DNA of 64,000 bases from NCBI RefSeq assembly GCF_009728145.1, contig NZ_WOCA01000019.1, positions 20,669 to 84,668 of the forward strand, read 5' to 3'. Origin of the DNA: Ornithinibacillus caprae. GTDB taxonomy: Bacteria > Bacillota > Bacilli > Bacillales > Amphibacillaceae. Below are positions 9,669-18,022 of this stretch, in pieces. Position numbers and translations under genes: made by a program. Within the stretch, counting starts at the first letter, position 1; each line of letters starts with the position of its first letter. The notes below the pieces were generated by a model. It worked only from the letters and a program-made list of their open reading frames with translations, had not been told where the DNA came from and did not search any database.

Positions 9669-9833
9669 TTGACAATAGTTTTTATTTTTATAATAGTAAT
9701 TGTTTTACTCATAGCCTTTTTAATTTACAACTTAAATACTAATAATCGTGACAGAAGGAAGCCGAATGACTTAAACGAGGAATATATTTCACAAGGAAGT
9801 CGCAAAAATATAGAGGACCCTAAAAAGCTGTAG
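9669..9833 (+). CDS. Small single-pass membrane protein (54 aa)
   Basis: The frame opens at TTG 9669 eight bases after AAAGGAG (9654-9660) and ends at TAG 9831. The product starts MTIVFIFIIVIVLLIAFLIY, a single membrane helix, followed by a polar, charged tail of about 30 residues (DRRKPNDLNEEYISQ). The layout recalls small YtzI-type Bacillus proteins, but I cannot assign a family. The strong ribosome binding site and the terminator immediately after the stop support a real one-gene unit. Confidence 0.65.
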   Translation: MTIVFIFIIVIVLLIAFLIYNLNTNNRDRRKPNDLNEEYISQGSRKNIEDPKKL

Positions 9834-9835
9834 CT

Positions 9836-9865
9836 AAACATCACGTACTTAGTGATGTTTTTTTT
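9836..9865 (+). terminator. Intrinsic terminator
   Basis: AAACATCAC pairs with GTGATGTTT, followed by eight or more T, three bases after the small membrane protein gene. Confidence 0.85.
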
Positions 9866-9922
9866 ATCTCTGAAATATAAATTAAGTATATAATTAATTT
9901 ATTATGGTATAGGAGAGTTAGG

Positions 9923-10651
9923 ATGATTAAAAAACTTTCATTTATATTTTGTATGATTATACTTGTTACTGCTTGTTCCAAAAGTGAACCAGCTCTTGTC
10001 AAGAAAGATACTCCTCCTTCTCAACCAAAAGATAGCCCAGAATTGATTGAACAACCAAATGATGATGAAGAAACGGATGAATTTATTGAATTTACCCTAG
10101 AAGATGAAGTAGTAATGATCAACTTACATTTAGTACCGATACTACGTCAATATTTACATGCTGTCTCCAAACGAGATGAAATAATCAAAGAAATGAATAT
10201 CCAACGAATACATGAAGAACCTGATAACAGCGTTTACTTACTTGAATTTTCTTGCAATCATGTGCTATGCTCATACTTATTATTGGATCAAAGCAAAGAA
10301 AACACAGGACATCTAGTTGCGGATCTCGCAACATTATCTTCCGTCAAATTATCACCAGATGAGACTAAATTATTGTTGGTATTTCATCGAGAATCATCGC
10401 TTCCCCTACCCATGGCAAATATCGTTGTCTTAGACCTTGAAAAATGGAAGGCTGTAAAACTTGAAAATATTACCAATGATGATTATATTCTAAATTATAG
10501 TTGGCCAATTTTGTCCGCAGAGTGAAATGATAATGAGACGATTTCTGTTTCCATTCCAGATATTATTGAACCTACTCAAGAATTAATTGTCAATTGGCAA
10601 GGAGATCTCAAACCAACTACTTCAATACTATATAAAGCGCAGCTGGAGTAA
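9923..10651 (+). pseudogene. Lipoprotein gene interrupted by an in-frame TGA
   Basis: The intact part (9923-10525) encodes 200 residues with a lipoprotein signal (VTAC, Cys18) and an acidic linker, then a globular region that resembles no family I know. At 10523-10525 a TGA interrupts the frame, but the same frame stays open for 41 more codons to TAA 10649-10651. These added residues (NDNETISVSIPDIIEPTQ and on, then NWQGDLKPTTSILYKAQLE) look like natural protein sequence, and the real stop sits 5 bp before the ribosome binding site of nfrA. A nonsense mutation, recoding or a sequencing error would all explain this. Confidence 0.7.
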
Positions 10652-10667
10652 AAAAAGGAGTTATTTT

Positions 10668-11411
10668 ATGAATAAAGTAATTGAAACAATTCTTGATCAC
10701 CGATCTATTCGAACATTTACGAAGCAACAATTAACTAAAGAACAAATCCATTTAATTGTTCAATCTGCTCAACAAGCCTCTACCTCAAGTTATGTTATGG
10801 CCTATTCCATTATTGGTATCACGGATGAAAGGATTAAGGAACAACTTGCTAATATTTCAGGCCAACCTTACGTCAAGGATAATGGACATCTGTTTGTGTT
10901 TTGTGCAGACTTACACCGTATCCACCAATTAGCATCACCAGAAGAAAAAACTGCAATTGAAGAAAGTCTAGAAACAACGGAACAATTTATGGTTGCTATT
11001 ATAGATACAGCATTGGCAGCCCAAAATGCATGCCTAGCTGCGGAATCAATTGGGCTTGGGGTTTGTTACATCGGAAGTCTCAGAAACGATATAAACCGAG
11101 TTAACAAAATCCTAAATCTCCCTCCCTATGTTATACCTTTATTCGGATTAGCTGTCGGTTATCCAAATGAACAACCAGAAAAAAAGCCTCGATTACCATT
11201 TGATTTAGTTTATCACGAAAACGAGTATAACAATCAAAGCATCTACCAATCACTGCAAAATTTTGATAAAGAACTAAATCATTATTACCACAACCGTTCA
11301 TCCAATGTAAGGAACGACACATGGTCTGATCAAATGATGCGGAAATATAAAAAGTTAGAACGATTAGATGTTACAGGATTTGTTAAGGATAAAAATTTTA
11401 ATAAACGATAA
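10668..11411 (+). CDS. nfrA: Oxygen-insensitive NADPH nitroreductase/flavin reductase NfrA
   Basis: A 247-residue FMN-dependent oxidoreductase of the NfsA/FRP family, which reduces nitro compounds, quinones and free flavin with NAD(P)H. It starts MNKVIETILDHRSIRTFT and carries QQASTSSYVMAYS, NGHLFVFCADLHR, LGVCYIGSLRN and PLFGLAVGYP, closely matching B. subtilis NfrA as I remember it. A longer frame from 10587 is open, but AAGGAG at 10656 and family homology fix the ATG at 10668. It follows the broken lipoprotein gene and ends at a terminator. Confidence 0.9.
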   Translation: MNKVIETILDHRSIRTFTKQQLTKEQIHLIVQSAQQASTSSYVMAYSIIGITDERIKEQLANISGQPYVKDNGHLFVFCADLHRIHQLASPEEKTAIEESLETTEQFMVAIIDTALAAQNACLAAESIGLGVCYIGSLRNDINRVNKILNLPPYVIPLFGLAVGYPNEQPEKKPRLPFDLVYHENEYNNQSIYQSLQNFDKELNHYYHNRSSNVRNDTWSDQMMRKYKKLERLDVTGFVKDKNFNKR

Positions 11412-11415
11412 AAGT

Positions 11416-11444
11416 AAAGATGTCCCCTCTGGGCATCTTTTTTT
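11416..11444 (+). terminator. Intrinsic terminator after nfrA
   Basis: AAAGATGTCCC pairs imperfectly with GGGCATCTTT and is followed by a T run. It separates nfrA from the spoVA operon. Confidence 0.8.
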
Positions 11445-11528
11445 ATGCTTTAGGAAATATCTAGTAAGTATATTTACGAGTAGATGAAAGAAGCTAAACA
11501 GTGAGGGGTTTAAAGGAGGTCAATTCAG

Positions 11529-11735
11529 ATGACAGTCTCAACTCAAATTAAACAAACGATTGCAGGTCTAAAAAGTGCACAAGCAAGCTTTGAGCAATTT
11601 GCTTTACAGACTCAAAATAAACAAGCAAAACAACTTTATGAAAATGCTGCACAGCAAACCCAAACCATTTTACAAAGTGTTGAACCACGAATTCAACAAA
11701 TTGAACAAGAAGAACCTCAATATAAAGGTTTTTAA
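11529..11735 (+). CDS. DUF1657 protein, first gene of spoVA-2mob-like operon
   Basis: A 68-residue, Gln-rich, entirely helical soluble protein of the DUF1657 type (MTVSTQIKQTIAGLKSAQAS). It has a perfect AGGAGG before the ATG. DUF1657 genes are characteristic of spoVA-2mob operons, where they are the first and sixth genes; their function is unknown. A second copy lies at 14192 and a third is fused to the DUF421 protein. Expression in the forespore is expected from the operon content but I could not identify a convincing sigma-G promoter. Confidence 0.85.
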   Translation: MTVSTQIKQTIAGLKSAQASFEQFALQTQNKQAKQLYENAAQQTQTILQSVEPRIQQIEQEEPQYKGF

Positions 11736-11751
11736 TTAGTTAAATTCACAT

Positions 11752-11782
11752 AATAGGGGTGGATGTAGCATCCCCCCTATTT
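11752..11782 (+). terminator. Hairpin inside the spoVA operon, possible attenuator
   Basis: AATAGGGG-(TG)-GATG pairs with CATC-(CC)-CCCTATT and is followed by four T. It sits between the DUF1657 gene and the YhcN-like gene and could make the first gene more abundant than the rest. Confidence 0.55.
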
Positions 11783-11814
11783 TATACCATGCACGAAGAA
11801 ATGGGTGAATACTG

Positions 11815-12276
11815 ATGCTTAATAAAAAGATACTAATACTAACAATGTCCTGTTTCATTTTATTTGGATGTGGAGCAAATTCTAATCTCGGAACTAATGA
11901 AGAAAAACCCGTTGAGATTACCAAAATATCTTCTACAAAGAAAGGGACAAATCAAGATTTAGCAAATCAGGCAAAAGATTATTTAAGTAATAAACAAAAC
12001 ATAACATCTGTCAATGCAGTCAATACATCCAAAAAACTTGTTATAGCTGTAGAAGTTCCGCATCATGAAAGATTTCAATTAGCGAAAACAAGAAAAGATT
12101 TGCAAGATGAATTGAAAAAGAAATTTTCAAAAGTCGAAGTTGAACTATCAACAGATCAAAAAATCGTTTTAGAATTAAAAAAACTGGAAGAAAAGTTACA
12201 AAAAGGATCCATGAAGAAGAAAGATTTAGAAAAAGAAGTAGATGATATTATTAGCTTATCAAAAGAACAAACCTAA
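11815..12276 (+). CDS. YhcN/YlaJ-like sporulation lipoprotein
   Basis: A 153-residue lipoprotein: signal peptide ending in LFGC (Cys19), then a polar, lysine-rich domain of the YhcN/YlaJ type and a C-terminal coiled-coil-like stretch (LKKLEEKLQKGSMKKKDLEKE, about 120-140). In the family it is a spore inner-membrane lipoprotein with a modest role in outgrowth or germination. It is the second gene of the spoVA operon, with GGGTG upstream of its ATG and 20 bp to spoVAC. Confidence 0.8.
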   Translation: MLNKKILILTMSCFILFGCGANSNLGTNEEKPVEITKISSTKKGTNQDLANQAKDYLSNKQNITSVNAVNTSKKLVIAVEVPHHERFQLAKTRKDLQDELKKKFSKVEVELSTDQKIVLELKKLEEKLQKGSMKKKDLEKEVDDIISLSKEQT

Positions 12277-12296
12277 TAAGAAAGAGTGAAGGTAAT

Positions 12297-12776
12297 ATGG
12301 CAGATAAGAAAAAAAAGAACGTACCACCTTCCGCACAACAGTATCAATCCTTTCAAGATAAAAGGGAAGTTAAGCGTCCAATTGTAAAGAACTGTATTAA
12401 GGCATTCTTTGTAGGTGGATTTATATGTTTTATCGGCCAACTTATTTCCACGTTTTATATCCATTTTTTTAACTTTACCGAACAAACAGTTGGCAATCCC
12501 ACTATAGCAACATTAATTTTTATAACCATGCTGTTAACAGGTTTTGGAGTTTATGACCGTATTGGACAATTTTCAGGTGCTGGTTCTGCAGTTCCTGTAA
12601 CCGGATTTGGTAATGCGGTAATTTCTGCAGCTATCGAACATCGAACAGAAGGATTTGTCCTTGGTGTTGGTGGCAATATGTTTAAACTGGCGGGATCTGT
12701 CATTTTATTCGGTGTTTTTTCAGCATTTGTTGTTGCATTAATTAAAACAATCCTTATTCAATGGGGTGGATTGTAA
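12297..12776 (+). CDS. spoVAC: Stage V sporulation protein SpoVAC
   Basis: A 159-residue membrane protein with several helices. SpoVAC forms a mechanosensitive channel in the spore inner membrane for Ca-dipicolinic acid uptake and release. Visible family features include the basic N-terminus, the first helix with FVGGFICFIGQ, and the glycine-rich GAGSAVPVTGFGNAVISAAIEH segment, shown here only in part. The end overlaps the start of spoVAD. An AAGGT motif precedes its ATG. Confidence 0.9.
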   Translation: MADKKKKNVPPSAQQYQSFQDKREVKRPIVKNCIKAFFVGGFICFIGQLISTFYIHFFNFTEQTVGNPTIATLIFITMLLTGFGVYDRIGQFSGAGSAVPVTGFGNAVISAAIEHRTEGFVLGVGGNMFKLAGSVILFGVFSAFVVALIKTILIQWGGL

Positions 12777-13792
12777 TGCTACAGGGTCATCGAACGTGGA
12801 TATTTGAAAATAGACCAGTAATCATTTCCTCTGGGACAGTTGGAGGTCCTTTTGAGGCAAAAGGGAAAATACCTAATGATATTGATATTCTTCATGAAGA
12901 TATGTGGCTAAACCAAGCATCCTTTGAAAAAGCTCAACAGATGATGATGGAAGAAGCATGTCAACATGCTATAAAAAACAGTCCTATACAAAAAGAACAG
13001 GTTTCCTTTTTTATAGGCGGTGATTTAATCAATCAGATAACACCTACGAGCTTTACCGCTAAAACAATTGGTGTTCCGTACTTTGGATTATTCAATGCTT
13101 GTGCGACGTCGATGGAGAGCCTTGCACTATCAGCGTTTCTTATTAATGGAAATGGAGCAAACTATATTCTAAGTGGTGCCTCAAGTCATAATGCAGCGAC
13201 GGAGAAGCAATTTCGTTATCCAACCGAATATGGTGGCCAAAAGCCACCTACTGCTCAATGGACTGTTACCGGAGCAGGTTGTGTACTATTAGCAAAAGAA
13301 GGTATTGGTCCTGTGGTAACTTCTGCTACCATTGGAAAAGTAGTAGATATGGGCATGTCTGATGCATTTAACATGGGAGGCGCCATGGCACCTGCGGCCG
13401 TTGATACTATAACGGACCATTTGAGAGAGAGAGAGATAGATCCTTCCTATTATGACTTAATCATTACCGGTGATTTAGGGCATATAGGTAGAGAGGTCTC
13501 CTTAGACCTGTTTCATAAAAACGGAGTCAATATTGACGAAAATAAATATGTAGATTGTGGTCTTACAATCTACCGAGAAGATCAACCTGTTTTAGCTGGA
13601 GCCAGTGGTGCAGCGTGTTCTACAGTTGTAACCTATGGTCATTTTCTTAACAAAATGAAAAAGGGCGAACTCAATAAGATATTAGTTGTGGCAACAGGAG
13701 CTCTACACTCTCCTTTAAGTGTAAACCAAAACGATCCTATACCTTGTATCGCCCATGCAGTTTCAATTGAATCAGGAAGTGATACACTATGA
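12776..13792 (+). CDS. spoVAD: Stage V sporulation protein SpoVAD
   Basis: A 338-residue soluble protein with a thiolase/beta-ketoacyl-synthase fold that binds dipicolinic acid in B. subtilis. It starts [16 protein letters not shown] and shows [39 protein letters not shown] and [10 protein letters not shown], all strongly conserved in SpoVAD. An ATG at 12761 is in frame but lies inside spoVAC; the ATG at 12776 has GGGTGG at a good distance and starts like the family. The stop overlaps the spoVAEb ATG by four bases. Confidence 0.92.
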   Translation: MLQGHRTWIFENRPVIISSGTVGGPFEAKGKIPNDIDILHEDMWLNQASFEKAQQMMMEEACQHAIKNSPIQKEQVSFFIGGDLINQITPTSFTAKTIGVPYFGLFNACATSMESLALSAFLINGNGANYILSGASSHNAATEKQFRYPTEYGGQKPPTAQWTVTGAGCVLLAKEGIGPVVTSATIGKVVDMGMSDAFNMGGAMAPAAVDTITDHLREREIDPSYYDLIITGDLGHIGREVSLDLFHKNGVNIDENKYVDCGLTIYREDQPVLAGASGAACSTVVTYGHFLNKMKKGELNKILVVATGALHSPLSVNQNDPIPCIAHAVSIESGSDTL

Positions 13793-14139
13793 TATTTTTC
13801 TGGGCATTTGTTGTTGGAGGTTTAATTTGTGTAATAGGCCAAATTATGTTTGATGTGTTTAAATTAACACCCGGACATACCTTAAGTATATTAGTTGTTG
13901 CAGGGGCAATTTTAGATGGTCTAGGCTTATACGAACCTTTAATTGATTTTGCTGGAGCTGGAGCAACCGTACCAATTACGAGCTTCGGTAATTCGTTAGT
14001 ACATGGCGCTATGCAAGAAGCCGAAAAACACGGAATTATCGGGGTAATAACAGGAATGTTTGAAGTGACAAGCTCTGGTATCTCTGCAGCAATTATTTTC
14101 GGTATGATTGGTGCTTTAATTTTCAAACCAAAGGGATAA
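13789..14139 (+). CDS. spoVAEB: Stage V sporulation protein SpoVAE (SpoVAEb)
   Basis: A 116-residue membrane protein with four predicted helices, related to SpoVAC (both carry GAGA(T)[13 protein letters not shown] segments). It is part of the Ca-DPA channel of the spore inner membrane. The ATGA overlap with spoVAD indicates coupled translation. In spoVA-2mob operons this is the last of the three classical spoVA genes, and here too it is followed by DUF1657 and DUF421 genes. Confidence 0.9.
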   Translation: MIFFWAFVVGGLICVIGQIMFDVFKLTPGHTLSILVVAGAILDGLGLYEPLIDFAGAGATVPITSFGNSLVHGAMQEAEKHGIIGVITGMFEVTSSGISAAIIFGMIGALIFKPKG

Positions 14140-14191
14140 TGGGAAGCCTGATATCCCTCTCCCCCACCCTATGTATTTGGAGGTAATACTA

Positions 14192-14395
14192 ATGACAGTA
14201 GGTTCCCAAGTTAAATCTTGCTTTTCAAGTTTAAAAAGTATCGAAGCAAGCTTAGAAACGCTCGCTTTACAATCAAATGAAATAGAGGCATCCGAAGCGT
14301 TTAAGAAAGCACAAGCAATTATGAAGGAAATTAAACAGGATTTAGATCAACAAGTAATATTCTTATCCCAAGAAGAACCTCAATACAAACAATAG
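14192..14395 (+). CDS. DUF1657 protein, second copy
   Basis: A 67-residue helical protein (MTVGSQVKSCFSSLKSIEAS, ending EEPQYKQ) paralogous to the product at 11529, which ends EEPQYKGF. GGAGGT at 14179-14184 selects the ATG at 14192 rather than the upstream in-frame ATG at 14171. Position six in the operon matches the described spoVA-2mob order. Function unknown. Confidence 0.85.
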   Translation: MTVGSQVKSCFSSLKSIEASLETLALQSNEIEASEAFKKAQAIMKEIKQDLDQQVIFLSQEEPQYKQ

Positions 14396-14410
14396 AAAGG
14401 ATAACTTGTT

Positions 14411-15268
14411 ATGCCAGACTGGATTCAGATTGTGATCAGAGCTTTTTCTTTATTAATTATCCTATTTTTTATGACCAAATGGCTAGGCACAAAGCAATTA
14501 TCCCAATTAAATATTTTCGAGTACATTTCTGGTGTAGTTTTAGGTGGAATAGTTGCCATTCATGTAAGTACATTAGATAGCCCAATCTATTTTGCGTTAA
14601 TAGCTATGTTTATTTGGTTCATGATTACCTATTTAGTGGAATTACTTTCTCTGAAAAGCAAATCCTTTCGCAATTTTGCTCAAGGAAAAGGTACTGTCGT
14701 TATTCAAAACGGTAAAATTATGGAGGATAATTTAAAAAAGGAACATTTTTCTACAGATGACTTATTAGAAAGTCTACGCGAAAAAAATATCTTTAAAGTT
14801 GCTGATGTTGAATTTGCTCTTTTAGAACCGACTGGTAAGCTTAGTGTTTTACCTAAAAAGGAAAATCAACCATTAACATCAAAAGACTTAAACATTAAGC
14901 TCGCACCTGAACGAGAACCACAAACCGTTATAATGGATGGTAAAGTTCTGCTTGAACCGCTTGCAAATCTCTCTTTAAATACCAATTGGTTAGAGACAGA
15001 ACTGGATAAATTGAATGTTAGTATTGAAAATGTATTCTTGGGGCAAGTAGATACGCATGGTCAACTAACCGTTGACTTATATGATGACAAGATCGCTGTT
15101 CCGAGTCCAACACAAAAACCATTATTACTAGCGACGATGAAAAAGTGTCAAGCTGATCTAGAACTATTTGCTTTAGCAACTGAAAATACACAGTCAAAAC
15201 AATTATATGAAAAGAACAGTAAAAAGCTGCAAGAAGCCTTAAATATTGTAGAACCATACCTAAAGTAA
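14411..15268 (+). CDS. DUF421 (YetF/YrbG-like) membrane protein with C-terminal DUF1657 domain
   Basis: A 285-residue protein. Three membrane helices (about residues 5-80) precede two DUF421-type cytoplasmic beta domains (about 85-220). The last 55 residues (LLATMKKCQADLELFALATE and on to LNIVEPYLK) align with the DUF1657 proteins of the same operon (same SFEQFALQTQ-like core, same QLYE and VEP positions), so this is a DUF421-DUF1657 fusion. DUF421 plus DUF1657 is the reported last gene of spoVA-2mob. It has AAAGGA upstream and is followed by a terminator, so it closes the operon. Confidence 0.85.
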   Translation: MPDWIQIVIRAFSLLIILFFMTKWLGTKQLSQLNIFEYISGVVLGGIVAIHVSTLDSPIYFALIAMFIWFMITYLVELLSLKSKSFRNFAQGKGTVVIQNGKIMEDNLKKEHFSTDDLLESLREKNIFKVADVEFALLEPTGKLSVLPKKENQPLTSKDLNIKLAPEREPQTVIMDGKVLLEPLANLSLNTNWLETELDKLNVSIENVFLGQVDTHGQLTVDLYDDKIAVPSPTQKPLLLATMKKCQADLELFALATENTQSKQLYEKNSKKLQEALNIVEPYLK

Positions 15269-15301
15269 CATCCAACTGTAAGTAAAGAGGGATGTTACTT
15301 T
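15262..15301 (+). terminator. Terminator of the spoVA operon
   Basis: AAAGTAACATCC pairs with GGATGTTACTTT across a 16-nt loop, followed by a T-rich tract. The first arm overlaps the DUF421 stop codon. Confidence 0.75.
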
Positions 15302-15377
15302 CTTCTTATTTTCCATTACATAATTTTAGCGATATCGTGGAAACGTAAGAGGAGATACTTTAGGTGGAGTTGTTAGG

Positions 15378-16901
15378 ATGTTAAAGAAATTATTAAAAAA
15401 AGTATATAGCAAGAAACCAAATGTTCCAGAAAAATCATCGACAGAGGACATTTTACGTAAAGAGATTCAATTAGATGGGAACCTAGAACAAACGCTTGGT
15501 TTCTTTAAAGAAATATACTCTTATCCAGATAATCAAGACTTCGTGATCAGAAATATACATATCAATGGAATGAGCAAAAAAGCTGCACTTATTTATATAT
15601 GGACCATTACTGATGTAACATTAATCGATCAACATATTCTAACTCCATTAATCAGAAATAATAGTACATCTAGTAAGATTGAGGACATCGTTTCTATTCA
15701 ATCTGTTGATACCAAAAACGTAATAAAGGATATTTTACCTGAAATCAATAAAGGTAGTGCTGCATTAATAATCGAGGGTGATCCACAAGCTTATTTATTT
15801 AGTGTAACCAATTTTGAAGGTAGAGGTGTCGAAAAGTCTGAAAATGAGACGGTCGTTAAAGGACCAAAAGAAGCCTTTACTGAAAAATCAAGTACGAACA
15901 TTTCTCTAATCCGTAAAAAAATTAAAAATGAAAACTTAGTTGTAGAATCACTTACCATCACAGAACGCTCAAAAAATGATCTATTTATCATATATGAAAA
16001 AGACTTAGCGAATGAAAAGCTAGTTGAAAATGTTAGAGAACGAGTTAATTCACTTCAAGTGGATGCCATACAAAACCTCAGTTTATTAGAACAACATATA
16101 GAAGAGCGTAAGTTTTCTATCTTTCCAACCGTATTATATACGGAAAGACCAGACCGTGCGGCATCGTTTATAGAGGATGGCTATATTGTATTGATCATGG
16201 ATAACTCACCAGCCTGTCTCGTGTTACCAGCTACATTTTGGTCATTTTATCATTCATCAGAGGATCATTATTTACGTTTTCATTATGGGAATTTTACTAG
16301 ATTACTACGAATCATTGCATTATTTATTACGTTGTTCACATCTGCGATTTATGTAGGGGTAGTTACCTACCACGCAGAAATGATCCCCCCAGATTTATTA
16401 CTAGCAATCGCAGCAACTCGTGAAAGAGTTCCTTTTCCTGCAGCAATCGAAGTAATTATTATGGAGCTTGCCTTTGAACTTATTCGGGAGGCCGGATTAC
16501 GGGTACCTAGTCCTATTGGACCAACAATTGGTATTGTTGGAGCACTAATTTTAGGACAGGCAGCCGTACAAGCTAATATCGTCAGCCCAATTGTTGTAAT
16601 TGTGGTTGCATTGGGAGGATTAAGTTCGTTTGCAGTCGGAGATATTAGTATGAATTTTTCCATTAGATTAACTCGTTTCTTATTCTTACTTGTTGCGAGT
16701 TTATTCGGTATTTATGGTATGGCTGCATTATTTACATTCGGTATATTTTATTTGGTATCACTCAAGTCGTTTGGTGTCCCCTACTTGGCACCACTTACAC
16801 CAAAATATGTATCCTCTGGAGATACCATCTTTAGAAGAGTATTACAATACGAAATGTATAGACCAGGTTATGTGAAACCAAAGGATATCAAGAAGAAATA
16901 A
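15378..16901 (+). CDS. Spore germinant receptor subunit A (GerAA/GerKA family)
   Basis: A 507-residue A subunit of a nutrient germinant receptor of the spore inner membrane. A cytoplasmic region (about 1-290) contains DRAASFIEDGYIVLIMDNSP, conserved in GerA-family A subunits; the membrane half (about 310-460) carries REAGLRVPSPIGPTIGIVG. It has GGTGGAG before the ATG. It begins a ger operon (A, B, C and a small fourth gene) directly after the spoVA operon. The germinant recognised cannot be deduced from sequence. Confidence 0.92.
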   Translation: MLKKLLKKVYSKKPNVPEKSSTEDILRKEIQLDGNLEQTLGFFKEIYSYPDNQDFVIRNIHINGMSKKAALIYIWTITDVTLIDQHILTPLIRNNSTSSKIEDIVSIQSVDTKNVIKDILPEINKGSAALIIEGDPQAYLFSVTNFEGRGVEKSENETVVKGPKEAFTEKSSTNISLIRKKIKNENLVVESLTITERSKNDLFIIYEKDLANEKLVENVRERVNSLQVDAIQNLSLLEQHIEERKFSIFPTVLYTERPDRAASFIEDGYIVLIMDNSPACLVLPATFWSFYHSSEDHYLRFHYGNFTRLLRIIALFITLFTSAIYVGVVTYHAEMIPPDLLLAIAATRERVPFPAAIEVIIMELAFELIREAGLRVPSPIGPTIGIVGALILGQAAVQANIVSPIVVIVVALGGLSSFAVGDISMNFSIRLTRFLFLLVASLFGIYGMAALFTFGIFYLVSLKSFGVPYLAPLTPKYVSSGDTIFRRVLQYEMYRPGYVKPKDIKKK

Positions 16902-16912
16902 GGTGATCACTC

Positions 16913-18022
16913 ATGGAACAGTCAAAGGGAAAAATTGGGATAAAGGAATTTATCGCTTTAACGATATTAATGACTGGAACAAAATTAGCAGACGATACAC
17001 CTGCCATTATCTATGAAGAATTACAGAATGCCGGTTGGATAGCCCCCCTTATCGTTGGGGCTTTATCCATTATCCCTATTGCCCTTTTGATCAGAGTCGT
17101 AACAAGTTACCAAGATAAAGGTTTAATTCAAGTGATTGATCATTTATTTGGTAGATTTATTGGATTTCTCATCATTTTTATTTTATGGGGTATATCATTT
17201 TTTGCACTCATCATTGATACAGCGATTTATACGGATATTATCGGTACAATGTACTACTCACGAACACCAACAATCGCTATTTATGCTTTGCTAATGGCTG
17301 TATGTGCATACGGGGGTAAAAAAGGATTTGAACAAATAGGTTCCATTTCCTGGGCGGTACTCCCTTATATCAAAGTCTCTGTACTTATTGCATTAGTCTT
17401 ATCCTTCTTTCAAGGCCAAACATCTTATCTATTTCCTATTTTAGGTCCAGGAGAATGGGAGGTAATTAAGGAGAGCTCTCTCAAATTATCCATTTTTGGT
17501 GATTTCATATTTATTTTTATTCTAGTTCCCTTTATTAAAAGTACAAAGGATTTTAATAGAGGGGTGTGGATTTCCTTATGTATTATCGTTGCCGAAGTTA
17601 CGTTGGCAATGATGATCTATGTGGTCATGTTTGATTATCAATCCGTGATGATGCTTAATTACCCTTATCATGAATTAATCCGTACCGTACAATTGGGTTT
17701 TTTAACAAATATGGAAACATTCTTTTTTCCTTTTTGGCTTATTGCTTCTTTTGTTAGGTTTACTGTATATATGTACATCGCAGCCATGCTCTTTGGTAGA
17801 TTATTTAAGATAAAGGAGTTTGAATATGCGATTCCTGCACTGGCAACTTTAGTTGTGTTTGTTGGGTCGATACCAGAGAGCCCTACTCAATCTATATTTG
17901 AAATTAGAGCAAGACTTATTGATGTATCAACTCCTATTTATATCATTTTACCGTTGCTTATATGGATTGTAGCAAAGTTTAAAGGAGATCTGAAACATGA
18001 CAAAGCAAAAGAGTCTATTTAA
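16913..18022 (+). CDS. Spore germinant receptor subunit B (GerAB/GerKB family)
   Basis: A 369-residue membrane protein with about ten helices, related to the APC amino acid transporter superfamily, which forms the ligand-binding part of the receptor in B. subtilis GerA. It opens EFIALTILMTGTKLADDTPA and has AAGGTG before the ATG. Its 3' end overlaps the C subunit gene by 26 bp. Together with the A and C genes it makes a complete receptor. Confidence 0.92.
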   Translation: MEQSKGKIGIKEFIALTILMTGTKLADDTPAIIYEELQNAGWIAPLIVGALSIIPIALLIRVVTSYQDKGLIQVIDHLFGRFIGFLIIFILWGISFFALIIDTAIYTDIIGTMYYSRTPTIAIYALLMAVCAYGGKKGFEQIGSISWAVLPYIKVSVLIALVLSFFQGQTSYLFPILGPGEWEVIKESSLKLSIFGDFIFIFILVPFIKSTKDFNRGVWISLCIIVAEVTLAMMIYVVMFDYQSVMMLNYPYHELIRTVQLGFLTNMETFFFPFWLIASFVRFTVYMYIAAMLFGRLFKIKEFEYAIPALATLVVFVGSIPESPTQSIFEIRARLIDVSTPIYIILPLLIWIVAKFKGDLKHDKAKESI

